A stretch of 64,000 bases of DNA. It comes from Grifola frondosa (lineage: Eukaryota; Basidiomycota; Agaricomycetes; Polyporales; Grifolaceae). Positions 1-11,689 of this stretch are shown here, piece after piece. The notes beneath the pieces were generated by a model. The model was given only the letters and a program-made list of their open reading frames with translations. It was not told the origin of the DNA and did no database searches. Each line of letters opens with the position of its first letter. Within the stretch, counting starts at the first letter, position 1. The position numbers were made by a program, and so were the translations under genes. The stretch spans positions 620,001 through 684,000 of the forward strand of contig LUGG01000006.1 in assembly GCA_001683735.1 (NCBI GenBank), read 5' to 3'.

Positions 1-1
1 G

Positions 2-322
2 AGGAATTCGTTTGACAGGGCGTTTACACATTTGACGCCGCATCTTCTGACGCTATTCCCTTCAGTTCGCTTGAGCACAGCACTGGGCATTCTTCACGTT
101 AACGTCCCGAACTCGGATGAGATGGACCAACCGGTATGGCAGTTCCTCGCCGCGCTAGCTCTGAATGCGACGGTGGAGCAACACCATGTTTTGGTTACCA
201 TACTGCGTGAGCTTGTGCTGGAAAATGTGGCCACTGCCAATAAAGGGGTGGGTGCAGATACCGAGGAGGCGCGACGGATGAGACTGGCGAACGCGAATAT
301 CTTCCTACATGCATTGGGTTAG
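2..322 (+). CDS. PAT1: PAT1-like topoisomerase II-associated/mRNA decapping factor, C-terminal end (5' partial)
   Basis: The frame is open from the first bases of the window, so the gene starts upstream of it, and it ends at the TAG at 320-322. The visible 107 residues read through a PHLLTLFPS segment, a helical FLAALALNATVEQHHVLVTILRELV segment (shown here only as a landmark), and end in NIFLHALG. This helical repeat layout and the final FLHALG-type end resemble the C-terminal domain of fungal Pat1, which bridges the Lsm1-7 ring and the decapping enzyme in cytoplasmic mRNA decay. No intron is seen in this part. The family call is from recall of the family pattern, not from an alignment. Confidence 0.6.
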   Translation, partial: RNSFDRAFTHLTPHLLTLFPSVRLSTALGILHVNVPNSDEMDQPVWQFLAALALNATVEQHHVLVTILRELVLENVATANKGVGADTEEARRMRLANANIFLHALG

Positions 323-589
323 ACAGCTCCCAAATTGCGCTGTGAATTTGTACTTTATATCAAGCTGTGTCTGGTCGTCACTATGCATAGATGTTCAGAT
401 TTCTACTCGCGAGTGTAATAAATACTACACGGATTAATATTGCCGATTGATCGATCACTAAGCCTAAGAACCCACTGCAGCTAAGAACAAAATGCGTTCG
501 TAACTTCAGTTGTACTCGACGACGATCACAACATACGTTCCTTTCATACAACGGTCAGGATCCCTTTATCATAACTTGTTCTGCATAGC
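323..589. other. Intergenic spacer between the PAT1-like gene and the TFIIIC gene
   Basis: This 267-bp stretch has no supported ORF. It must hold the 3' UTR of the upstream gene (an AATAAATAC-type stretch lies at about 416-424) and the promoter and 5' UTR of the downstream gene. Both genes are read left to right. No clear TATA box was recognised. Confidence 0.5.
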
Positions 590-3500
590 ATGGATCCCGG
601 CTCTAGTAAACGCCCTCGATGGAGTTGGACGTCATTAGAGTCTGATTACGAGCCCTCCGGTCGGTGGTATGAATTCACTGCATGATCATGTTGCTAATGA
701 CTCTCAAGACGACGATGCAGACGGCTCTGATGATCCAGACTTTGTTGGGAGCAGCGACTCCGGAGATGATGGTTCGGATGACGATTTCAGTGATGAACTC
801 GGGAGCGATTCTCGACTGGACGCCGAGGATGCTCAAGCTGAAGCAGAGATAGAAGGCGACTTCGAGTACGTTGGACTACTTTCACACGGAACCACACTGG
901 CAACTCATAATACCGTAGTCGTCTGGTGCAGAGCATTCGCCAGGGAGCCGATGGATCGAGTTCGGGACTGTTAGGAAAAGGATGGGATTTAACCTTGAGG
1001 AGAAGGAGGCAGAATTCAGAGACGACTTGCGCGCTGCATCTGGAGTCGGTCGTAAAAAAGCAAAGGTACGTCTCTTTCAGAGAGTCAAACTGGTGATTGT
1101 TGAAGCCATCTAGCGTGGACGACGTCCGGGCCCTGTCCTCTCGCAACAAGTCCGAACCCTCATCGGAGAAGGAAATCAGGCTTATGTAGACAGCGATATT
1201 CCCGAAACAATCCGCGTCATGCAAGAAGTTATCCGCATTGAGCCTCGCGCTGCTTCTGCGTGGTCCGTTCTTGCGCAATGCTATACGGACCTTAAGGAGC
1301 CACAGAAGGCGTTACAGCTACGTATCATGGCGGCCCATCTTAATCATGATGCGGATGAATGGGATCAGCTCGCCAAGCAATCAATGTAAGCCAACTCCTC
1401 ATGGTTGCAATTTTATTTTTACAATTGGGCTCAGGGACCTAGGATACAATCAGCAGGCCCTCTACTGCTATGGCAAGATATACAGCCTTGATCCGACGAA
1501 CGTGAGTGCTCTCTGGGACCGTGCATCCCTGGCCAAGGAAATCGGCGATCTGAGAACTGTGTGTATTATCACACTGCCTGATATCATCTCAACCGTTCTG
1601 ACTGAATTTCTAGGCTCGTCATACTATGCTTACTATATTGAAGCGTATCCCCCACAATCTTCATGTTTTGGATGAGCTTCGTCCGATTCTTATCGAACTC
1701 TCGGATCTTGCGTTATGCGCTACTCTTTTTCAGAATGCCTTCAAACACTACCACTCGACCTTCCCCAATGGTCTTGGTTATGACGCGGAAACGCAGACAG
1801 AAGTGCCAGGCGGCGGATTTGGACTATTGCACCTACTCGTACTCGCGGACTTGTATAACACCCTGGGCGAGTACGACAAGGCAGTGGAGACAATTCGACG
1901 GGGTTGCCGATGGCTTCAGGGGCGTGCGACACAAAAGTTCTGGGATACGTGTGAGGATGACCGGGAATACGACGTGGTCGAGGGAATGAGAGGGAGCAAG
2001 GCGAATTGCAGCCCGGCATGTACCCATTGGATGTGAACGCCCGTCATCGTTTGGCGATTGCACGGATCAAAATGGGAGAAGTGGATGAAGGAAAGGTGTG
2101 TGCTCGACAATGCTACAGTCTGTCTGCAGCCCGCTAATTGTGCTTTGTAACTTACTAGATGCACGCCGATATTGTCCTCTCGCAAGACGTTATGGAGTAC
2201 GCGCCGTTATTTGCCGAAATTGCGGATGCCTACTTCGAGCGTGAGATGTATGCCGAAGCCGGGCATATATACGAGACTCTTGGTGGAGATGCTGGAGTAT
2301 GTTCTTTTGCCCACGGAATAAATCCTGCCGCTGAATAGCTGATGTTGACAGACGAGCAGTTTATATGTCCTTCTTCAAGCTGCTGCTTGCAGACGAATGG
2401 TGGGCGATATCAAAGAAGCTGCAGAAGTTTATGAACATGGTGCGTATTGATCCGGTTTGTCGACCTGTGCCGTCTTAAAAAATATGTCGGGCAGTAATCA
2501 CAGCAGACCCAACTCATAATGATGCGAAGATGAAGCTTGCTGAAATATATGAGATAATGAATGAACCAAGGAAGGCGCTTGAGCTTGTCATGCAAGGTAA
2601 ATGCATTACGCCTCCTTGGAGAAAGTCTCTTACCATGGGTTAATTTCATAAAGTCATCGACTCTCGGAAAAGACGCAATGTTCCTCGTCCGGGAGCTGTG
2701 GATGCTATAACGGCCCAATCTGCTGGCACGTCCCTTTTTGAGGAGAAAGTTCCTGCCAAAGGCAAGGTGTCGACCTCAAAGGCGAACAAGCTCAGCACAA
2801 CTCAGTTACGAGAACTTGAAGCTCAGAAAGAGCGTGAAGTCGTGCAGGGCTTCCATAGAGTGAGGGAGTTATGGTCACGTATGCTTGCGGGGGAAGAAGT
2901 AGCAGAAAGAGAATGGTTAGTGGAAGCCGAGAAATTGGTCGAATCTTTCAGGGAGACAAGGAATTTGTTTCTCACAAGTCGGGTAAGCACTCATCTTTCG
3001 AACACTCATGACAGGTTATCGACTCACTTTCCAGCATCGCGGTTTCCGAGGGATGTTCCACGTAGCTCAAGGAAACAAATCACAGAAGCAAGTAAGAAAA
3101 TATGGCTTCACGTCTTCAATTGGAGCTGGGTATGTAGTGCTCGTGTATTTCGCGTGCAGCCACTTACATTATAGCAACTGACATAGGCAGGGAGACAATC
3201 ACAAGAAAGGCCCGAACTGAAGGGGTGAAGTCAGAAGCAGTGCACACGTTCCGCACCATCTCCTTCGATGAATGGTTACGGCTCTTCATGGATGTTCGTC
3301 TTTCGGGCCAGCATTATCGCCATGCTCTCGCTGACTCTGTTGTTCTCCAGTATGCCTTCTTGCTCACGAAGAGGGATCAGTATGATCTTGCAAATGAAGT
3401 GCTCCGCCACATCACCTTCTCCAATGCCTACCAAACCGAATTTGCAAGGAATTCGATAAGGTTCGCCTTGATCAGTGCGTCGTCAGCGCTTTCACTCTTT

Positions 3501-4585
3501 TATTTTATTTTACTGACGATGCTATACATGTAGCGTGTGCGATACATGCAGGTCAATACCTGACTGTAATCGAACACGTTCGCAAACTCATCAATATGCA
3601 TCAATTCAACAACGAGCCACTTCGTATTCTGCTTGCGTCTCTGGGTAACGGCTTACGTGCTACTGATGCATTTCTCGCGTCTACCCTTTCCAAACATCTG
3701 CTTCGTGAAACAAGAATGGCAGACGCCGCCGTAAAGGACAAAGACGCGTTGCGCTGGAATAATACTTTACGGCGCTATGGACCTGGGAAGAGTGGCGAAG
3801 CCGACGATGCACTCGATGACGAGGACGAAGGCGCTCCGGACGAAACGTCAGCTGCAGCGGAACCCTCTGAAAGGGCGAAATTACCTACAAAAGATAATCC
3901 GGTAAACGTCACAGTGTATGGTCAAATCATGCTGGCAGCGAAGAGCTATCAGAGTGCACTTTGTAAGTCTCCGCAGTACAAATGCTGCAGTCACTGAATC
4001 CGCGTTGGAACCAGTTTACCTGTTGCACGCTTTTGACTACTGCCCCGATGATCCGATGATAAATCTATGCTTAGCTATTGCATCCGTTGGACGTGCTATG
4101 CAACGTCAGTCTGACAATCGGCATCATTTGATCACTCAGGTATTTTACATCATTTCGTCCAATCATATCAAATTTATCAAGTCTCGACGCAGGGCATGGC
4201 ATTCTTGACACGATATCGTAACTTGCGAGGAGCCAATGCGGAAGGTTTGGAGGAAGTGGAGTTCAATTTCGGTCGTATCTTCCAACAGCTAGGTATTATT
4301 TAATAGTTGTATATATGAGAATGTCACTGATATGTGTTGAAGGTTTACATTCTCTTGCCATTCGCCATTATGAGCGAGTTCTGGAGCAGGCAGAAGCACG
4401 GTCAAAGGTTGACGAGGAGGTACCGTAGTGATCGATTCTTTTTCATTACACAACATTGACAAGGATGCTATTCTCAGAATTATGGGTTGGCCCGTGAAGC
4501 GGCTTACAATCTCTCGCTCATCTATGTAACGACGGGCGCGACCCCTTTGGCTCAAGCTCTATACCGCCGATGGCTCTCATTATGA
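590..4585 (+). CDS. TFC4: Transcription factor TFIIIC TPR subunit (tau131/Sfc4 type), with apparent frameshifts
   Basis: Multi-exon gene for the TPR subunit of TFIIIC, which binds the internal promoter of tRNA genes and helps load TFIIIB for RNA polymerase III. The protein begins with an acidic D/E/S-rich segment (669-865), then an EAEFRDDLRAASG block, then repeated TPR units (for example the NQAYVDSDIPETIRVMQ region at 1166-1216 and the GYNQQALYCYGKIYSLDP region at 1440-1500), and ends YRRWLSL with TGA at 4583-4585. Short introns are visible at 866-918, 1066-1113, 1386-1434 and 1559-1613, with more downstream. An acidic linker lies near 3795-3870. Two problems: ATG 590 is in a different frame from the acidic segment and meets TGA at 683, so the start is either ATG 669 or there is an indel; and a base seems to be missing near 991, just before AACCTTGAGGAG. 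The stops in the track are otherwise explained by introns. Confidence 0.8.
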
Positions 4586-5425
4586 CACGTCTATGATTTC
4601 AAGGTCGGCGCACTCAAGCTGCGTTCACCGTCATTTCAGGAGCCAACAGAGCAGGAGAGCTGTCTCAGAACGACTCACGTGTCGCTTGGGTAGACGGAGC
4701 GTCGGTGACGGAGCTTCCTGGCGAAACTGTTGGGAAAAGCCAAGCAAACTATCAGAATGCGGATTCCGCTAGCGCAGGAGCAGACCACACCCCAGGGGGA
4801 CTTCTGTCTCACAAGGTTGGCATACGTCGGAGGATGATCAGTCCACGATACACAAGGTCGATGTAAGATAAGAACGGCGGATGTGGGAAGAAGATCGAGC
4901 GGACGATTTAATTCACGGGCGTGGTGGTTGTCATGGTTTGCAAACGCTTTCGGCGAAAAGGCAAGATTATTGACCAAGTATGGAGGATTACTGTAGAAAG
5001 TATGGCGGCTTCTTGTCCAGACTCCAAACACGATGCGGGGATGCACTGCGCTCAAAGTAGCGAGTACAATGGGACTGGAGCAACATTCATCATGCTCACG
5101 AAGAGCAAAGTTTGACCATTATACAAAAGGAACATATTAATTGGTTCTTGACTAGTACCGATATCACAGACACCGAGTCACACTAGAACTCTGCTTGTCC
5201 TTCTGTTCTCTTGTACAACCCCCCGTCCGCTCTCTCCGGGGAATGATGGAAGAAGTAGAAAAGCGTGAGGCTGGAACATACTTTCCTTGTATGAGCCTTT
5301 AGATGAATGTATGAGATAAAAAAAGGATAAAGACAAAACCATGCCATGGCACCATGTGTTCAAGTTTTCGAATCCGAGAATACCAGAAGAAATAGGCGCA
5401 CCGCGCCCAAACACAACTCACTGAC
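4586..5425. other. Spacer with no recognised gene
   Basis: About 840 bp downstream of the TFIIIC gene. Short open frames exist on both strands (the longest is 126 codons on the minus strand, 4675-5055), but none shows a recognisable domain, intron pattern or compositional bias. I see nothing supportable here beyond 3' UTR sequence. Confidence 0.4.
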
Positions 5426-5659
5426 ACCTTCCTATCAGAAGCAATCCATCGCGACGACGACAGCGTCCTCCTCAAGTGTCTGAACCTTGGATATTCTGTC
5501 CCCGGTCATATCATGGTGCACTTATCGTCTCCGGAGCGCACCGCCCTCCTCGAAATTGACGCCGCAGACTACCCGATTGAGCATTTGTCATACGAATCTC
5601 TGATCGAAGCATTCTGGGTGTTTACTAGTCTGAACCAGCCGTTCTACGCTATCCCCTAA
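5426..5659 (+). pseudogene. Unrecognised coding remnant
   Basis: An open frame of 77 codons, without a start codon at its left edge, ends at TAA 5657-5659. The composition is protein-like (for example a RDDDSVLLKCLNLGY stretch, then PERTALLEIDAADYPIEHL, ending SLNQPFYAIP), with few rare residues and no low complexity. There is an internal ATG at about 5513. It may be the last exon of a decayed gene; the family was not recognised. A BTB/POZ-associated fungal protein was considered without adequate evidence. Confidence 0.3.
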
Positions 5660-6680
5660 CCGGAGAGCAAAAAACACAATCACGGAGTCACTGGCCCGAG
5701 AAAGAACAGAGTGCTGTGCTGGGATCTTTCGCTCTCCGATATGTACCAACACACCGCGGTGGCTCACGGTGGCACAGTCCCCCAGCGCAGCTCTCTCTGT
5801 ATACCGTCTGTTACGAGACTAGGCGTTTGCTACAAACACACCAGGCTCGCTGACGAGCCTCTAGTAGAAGAAGTCGTTCCTTCTACAAGCACACAGCGGC
5901 CCGTGTTGAAGGCGAGAATACATCGTTGCGCTCAAGTCGGATTCGCGGTCGGCACGGTGCAAACATGTACAGCACATCGTAGGAACATGAAGGTGCCATA
6001 ACCTCCAGTGCATCAATATGTCCACACGTTTGATAATTTTAAACTCCCTTATTTCACTGAAGTGGGCGGTGATGGCATTCGCACCGGCAGTGCAAATCCC
6101 CCGAGTAGTTCTCCTACGCCAGACCGCCTGCAACTGTCATGAAGAGGACTTGACACGGTGATAGAACCTTTTTTTTTCATCCATTTTACGTCCATTGGGG
6201 CAATGCCCTATGTCGGGCGGATGGAACTTATTGATATGTGAAACACACAACTGGCTGTGACTTCCGTGCTTCGCAAACATGATATTGCCAAAGTTTATTT
6301 CGTTGTGAAGCCACCGCTATAAATTCAGGATTCAGCATGGTTATCGCATCCACCACGTTACATCTGGATCCGGTCGATAACATACTCCTCCTCAAGAGTG
6401 TATCTACGAGACAGCGCTACTGCTTCGCCTTGCGTAAGTGAATTGTAGTATATCGCATTTATGTCCATGCTGACATCCATTACTCCCATTGATCCATCCA
6501 GGCATCGCCATCGTCTAGGATCCTCATTTTCAGTGTGGTCCAAGAGGTTCCATATCCACTATTTGCTCCGTCTTGGTTCTTTGAACTTCGTGGTGCTCGT
6601 CTAAAGTGAATATAATTCCTGTCATCCAGTGAAAGTTTTGTTTATTCTAATATCGGCTTGTAAGACATCCCACAAATATC
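5660..6680. other. Spacer upstream of the HET-domain gene
   Basis: About 1 kb without a convincing gene. It contains a T8 run at 6170-6177 and scattered short open frames on both strands. The promoter and 5' UTR of the HET gene must lie in its right part, but no clear core promoter element was recognised. Confidence 0.4.
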
Positions 6681-8374
6681 ATGCGGCTGTTAGACGTCAA
6701 AGCCGTCGTCAAGTTCTCCCTCTCCTCCAACGCCGCAGAGGCGGCGAACGCATCCACGGATCCTCCTCCAAATGCTCCCAACTCGTCTCAGCTCATCAAG
6801 GCATTCACGGATCCCCCTCCTCCGTATGCCATCCTGTCTCATAGATGGGTGACTGACGAAGAAGTACAGTCCTACGATGCGGAAGAGGAGACAACTTTCC
6901 AGGATGTCATGGGTGGGAAAATTTCTCAGAAGATCATCGAATGCTGTAGGGTTGCTGATCGCGAGTGCTACCAATGGGTCTGGATCGATACGTGCTGTAT
7001 CGATAAGTTTGACGGTGCTGAGCGCTCGGAGGCCATCAATTCCATGTTCATCTGGTACAGCAGGGCGGACGTATGCTATGCATATCTCAGCGATGTGCGC
7101 CGCGGAAACCTTGACCTTCTGAAGAGCAGCAGTTGGTTCACACGGGGGTGACCCTGCAGGAGCTCCTTGCGCCGACAGAGGTAGCGTTCCTTGACGAGAA
7201 TTGGGAATTCATCGGAACGAAGGTCACCTTGGCGGACAGGATATCGGAAGTTACCAGAATCCCGCGCGATGTATTGGTAGATCCCTCCAACATCACGCAT
7301 TACAGCATCGCGCAGAGGATGTCTTGGGCTGCTACACGGATGACCAGGCTGGAGGAGGATCGCGCGTACTCACTCATGGGCCTGTTTGAAATCCGAATGC
7401 CGATCTTTTATGGCGAGGGGAAGAATGCCTTTCGTCGGCTTCAACAGGAGATCATGATGCACTCGCCCGATCAATCCATTTTCGCATGGCAGCAGTCCAC
7501 CATCAATGCTCATGGGTTACTTGCGCCTTCGCCCTCATACTTCCTCCATTCTGGTGACATCGTCATAGGAGGCGGCGGGACGCGGGACCCCCACTTCTCT
7601 GTGACGAACTTCGGTGTTCTCATGCGAATGCCTCTGCGCCAACTCGAGGAGAAGGGCGTCTATCACGCTGCACTCGCGTGCAAACACTATACTGGAGAAC
7701 TCGTATGCATCCAACTAGTGCATGATCACGATGACGTGTATAGAAAGGAATCGGCTTTACTACATTTCTGTCCCATAGATTCGGAGAGGCCATTCGAAAC
7801 CAAAACGGTTCACATTCGGCTCGAGCCTCCTTTATCCAACATTCTAGTCGACATACGTCAATCTCGCAAATCGCTCTCCTGCACATTTGACATACCTCTG
7901 TCGATGCTCAACCGCCACAGACTTGCTGTTGTTGGGCACGCTCCTCCACGGCGATGGACTACAGACGGGAAGGGATGGCATTTGATGGTCGACGGAACCC
8001 TTGAAGTGTGTTGTGGTACTGTCATTCTCACTCAGAATGGGAAAGGTGCATTCGCCGTTATTCTAGGTGCACGTATGGCCAGCGCAGGATCTCTGAATGG
8101 CTCACGCGTTCCGTGGATGGACGTCATTCCTCACGTTGGTACGCGAACTGCTGGTGACATCCAGGCGACGTATTACGGCCAAAGAGTGAAGCCGGAAGTC
8201 GACATACGCAAGGGGGTATCCAAACCTATCGGGTCTACCAAGAATATCAGGATTACGGCTCAGCCGGACGCCGTAGCGGAACATACATCTTATTCCGTTG
8301 GGATTGCTGTCGTCGGGACTGGATTCTTCGACACTGTGAGAACTGCACTTGGCTCGCAACGTGGGGTTCTTTAG
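6681..8374 (+). pseudogene. HET-domain (heterokaryon incompatibility-type) protein, one frameshift
   Basis: The N-terminal 156 codons (6681-7151) carry the HET signature: a YAILSHRW block near 6826-6849, a WVWIDTCCIDK block near 6976-7010, then INSMFIWYSRADVCYAYLSD near 7036-7095, and SSWFTRG. The next expected family motif, WTLQELLAP, continues in another frame (7145 onward), because a single G appears to be missing where GGGGTGACC replaces GGGGTGGACC at about 7146-7152. The second frame is open for more than 400 codons to TAG 8372-8374 and includes the EEDRAYSLMGLF and MPIFYGEGKNAFRRLQQEI blocks typical after the HET domain. The C-terminal 250 residues are not assigned. Together about 560 residues. 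In filamentous fungi HET proteins act in non-self recognition and cell death after fusion. The break is either a true null allele or an assembly indel. Confidence 0.85.
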
Positions 8375-9537
8375 AATGTGCGTATGATAGAATATGAATG
8401 ATTTCACAGGCGCGGTGCCCGGTTTATAGAATGTCGCTCAGACTCAACTAGAGCAGACGAGCGCCACTGCCGACCCACAGAGGATCCCGCGCAACGCTCA
8501 CCGAACTCCGCTCTACTTCCAAGTTCGTTGTGGAAACACCATCCAGATATTCGAGCTGCTTCTTCCGCTATCTCCCAGCAATCTTCACGTACGACGTCTC
8601 CCGTCCACTTCTCTTTCCTACGGAATCTTCCGACAGTGGACACACATGGAAAGGGGCGTGCGCTAGATCCAATCAATTGGCGTGAAACGGCGTCATCAAA
8701 GGAGATATGGTGCCGAAGGAGGAGACGTTCTTCTCCTCTGCGGCGTATCATGTCACAGGCAAGGACTGAGAATGTTTTAGATCTCTAGGGGAGGTACCAA
8801 AGCACAGAGTTCAAACACCGTATACACACGTACTGAGCGAATAGGGCAATAAGATGCCGATGGGAGAAAGGCGCGCGCAGGAACTGCAGACTGGACAGCG
8901 AGTTGCATTGGTGCAGGTAAAGGCTCGCGGAGAGCGACTAGACGGGGGTCGGCACATTCAGTAAGGACATGTGTCTCCATCTCAGCCGCTCTGCGGCAGG
9001 CGCAGAAGCAGCAAACCCGCTGCAGCCAAGGGATGTCGCCGTCAGTCTCTTGCCGCCGACGCTGCTCGATTGTGAAGGGAGATCCGCGGAGAGAAGGCGG
9101 GTGAGCGCTTGGCGATGCGCACGCCGTGGAAGATGGAGGTATTCCCGGAAGGATGTCACCTTATTCAGAGGTTTCCCCTTTCGGCACAAAATCCTGGCGC
9201 TGTTGCAGGAGTACCAGTGACGCGACACCATGACCCCCCGTCATATGTAGGCGAAGAAGGAAGAGTGTATGTCAGCCACCGCTCGTGTATGTGATAGAAT
9301 GGAGTTGTGCGAAATCGAGTGTAACAGGAACGTCGAGAGCCTAAAGCATGATAGAGATCTCCTGTCCAGGAGGAGACCCTTACTATGCCAGAGAATGTGC
9401 CTCCGCAAAAGTGAGGTCGGCCAGAGCCAGTTGTTGCACCAAGAGGTAAGCCATGTAGCACAGCGCTAGAATCATGTATCTACATTGGAGAGAATAGAGG
9501 CCGGTCTCTGTGAAGAGACAGACCGAGCAGCGGCTGT
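8375..9537. other. Spacer with no recognised gene
   Basis: More than 1 kb between the HET gene and a small remnant. Open frames up to 115 codons occur on the minus strand (8404-8751), but they show no domain. I see no RNA gene, tandem repeat or terminal inverted repeat here. Confidence 0.35.
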
Positions 9538-9729
9538 TAAGCCCCAACAAGCACCAGCTTGCGCAGCGCAACATGGTGCACATCTGGCGCAATCTCACAT
9601 CTTGCAGTGAGGTGTGGGTCCACATGCGCCATATACAAAGTGCCAGCCACCACAACCGGAAGGGAGTCCATGTACGACTCCAGGAGATCCAAAGGCACTA
9701 CAACGGGAGCCCAAGTACGACTTCACCGA
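9538..9729 (-). pseudogene. Short unrecognised coding-like remnant
   Basis: On the minus strand a 63-codon open stretch has protein-like composition (hydrophobic VVVPLDLLESYMDSLPVVV, then ARCEIAPDVHHVALRKLVLVGA split here for length) and ends in TAA at 9538-9540. It lacks a clear start and no exon partner is obvious. The family was not recognised. Confidence 0.2.
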
Positions 9730-10450
9730 CAGAGAAGTGTTCGCCATTGTACGTGTTTCCTTGGCTGCAGATAAAGAAAAAAAGTAAAATCCGCCGTCGA
9801 CGCGAACATGGTCCCTACATGGATGTAGCGCCCGACGACGAGAGGACCGTAGCGTAACCTAGAATGAGGAGGCGGTTGAGAGAGCGGGGCCGAACAGCAT
9901 GCACTATGTCTTTAGCAGTTGATAATTAATCCCCGACTTCAGTTTACTGGAAGGAGGGTTTTGTCCACGTCGATATGTGCAGAGGCTCTGCGAAGCCAAT
10001 CTGCCGTGAGACATTAGCACGTGATATACTTGTAACAAATAATCGTCAATAGAGCGTTCGCTGTTGTCGACGAGACGGAGCGCTGCTGTTACTGTTGTCG
10101 ACGTCGCCGTCATTGTCATCACCGCAGGCATCGACTGCTACGAACTACAAGATCTGCTGTGCTTTTGTATTCTTTCACTAACAGCCACTCCACGACCACT
10201 CCCCTAACCTCCGCCCCTACTCCGACTGTTGACATTGGCTGCATTCATAAAGGTGCTGCGAGCTTGCAGTTCTGACACGAGTTATCATCATACTTGCAAG
10301 TCTCCTTGGTGTGTATCAATTGTTCTATGTATGTTCATCAACATCAGCAAATTCCCCCGGGCTTGTCATACCCTGTAACTAGATAGAATTACCACAATTG
10401 CTTGAAATATGAAATAAACATTACCATTACTTACATAGCAACCATATCAA
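9730..10450. other. Spacer with no recognised gene
   Basis: Mixed-composition DNA without a supported gene. A short stretch at 10060-10125 is rich in GTCGAC/TGTTGTCGACG words, but no repeat array forms. Confidence 0.3.
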
Positions 10451-10453
10451 TTG

Positions 10454-10690
10454 GGAAAAGGTACCTTGGCTGGTAAGTCATTGCAATTGGTGGCCGATAA
10501 TTTGCACTTAGATACTGAGGCTTATCAGTGCATTAGCGTGCACTGATAAGCTTATGCCATTCCCGCGTACTGGGATTGCAGCCACCGGCAAGCATTGATC
10601 AGGTACCAGGCCAGTTATGGTACCGCATTACTGACCATTACCAGGCACCATTTGGTATCTGGTAATGATTTGCACAGAGTCAACAGCCAC
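10454..10690. repeat. Candidate small transposon-derived segment with a palindrome
   Basis: The segment contains a perfect inverted repeat with 13-bp arms (10520-10532 and 10539-10551, arm GCTTATCAGTGCA) around a 6-nt loop, and several GGTACC/CTGGTA words. The 15-mer GGAAAAGGTACCTTG at 10454-10468 recurs at 25794-25808 on the other side of the carnitine acetyltransferase pseudogene. This may be a MITE-like or other non-autonomous element. No terminal inverted repeat pair or target duplication was established. Confidence 0.3.
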
Positions 10691-10740
10691 CCGTGGTATC
10701 TTGCAAGATCTCAATATTTCAAATGGATTAGTGTTCGAAT

Positions 10741-11680
10741 TTAAGAACAAATATTATTTACACAACTAAGCTAAGGGCTAAGTCCCGAGAGTGCAGCAAG
10801 GCAGTGGAAAAGGTAGGCAAATTATACATACAGGGAGCAGAGTCCAGCAGGGTCACACACAGCACAGGAAGATGAACGAGAATGCAAGTAGGAATGCAAG
10901 GACATCACAGAGGTAAGAATTGAAGCACAGGGTTACTGCACGAAACATGACTCATGAGCAACAGTCACAGTTGAACTCTGAAGCGTACATACAGTGTACT
11001 TGTCTGGCTCATGCTCAGCTGCCAATGCAACGTGGTCTGGCTCACTTGCTCCAGCAGGAAGTCCTGTTCAATATTGAACAGTATATTGAGCTGCCCCCGA
11101 AATTCAGTGATATGTTGTCCCCTGTGCACAGCTTTTGTTCACAGAGCCCGGCGTGAACATTCCGCCCGGCTCCAGCATCTTCGTGTTCACATCAATGATG
11201 TACTGCGTGAGCCGGAACGATGCCTGCGGAACCTAGATGCAAGTGGACAGTCAGCAGCATGTGCATAAGGCGGGACTCACGAAATAGGGTCGTCGTGCGA
11301 ATGGGAGGAATGGTGAGAGTAGGCATACTAGCGCAAGAGTCTAGACAGTGTGGAAGGTGTGGAATATAACATTAGAATGTTTGATTCATCACGTTTGAAT
11401 GAGATGAGAAGAGAGATGCACCATGTTCATAAAGTCGATGGAATGGTTGTCGAGGAACGGTTGGAGCTGTGTGAGGAACGGCGCAGCTATCTGCACTTCA
11501 GCCAGGAATGGCGCGTCGCGTAGAAGTCCAAGATGTGCTGGTCGAGGTTCTGCGTAGGCATGCTTCATCAGCACAGTGCACACCAGACATTGCTGCACTG
11601 GGTATGAGGTGAAGCTGGCCAGCGAAATGTTCAAGTTTGGCTTGACAGATTTGACAGTGCACGAATTAGTGCCAACTCAA
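10741..11680 (-). pseudogene. Degenerate coding-like DNA downstream of the carnitine acetyltransferase pseudogene
   Basis: On the minus strand, fragments of protein-like sequence are visible. One ends near 11110-11225 with a TQYIIDVNTKMLEPGG-MFTPGS segment, interrupted by stops. It was not confidently assigned to the acyltransferase family and may be a 3' exon or a different gene remnant. Confidence 0.25.
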
Positions 11681-11689
11681 TGTATATTA

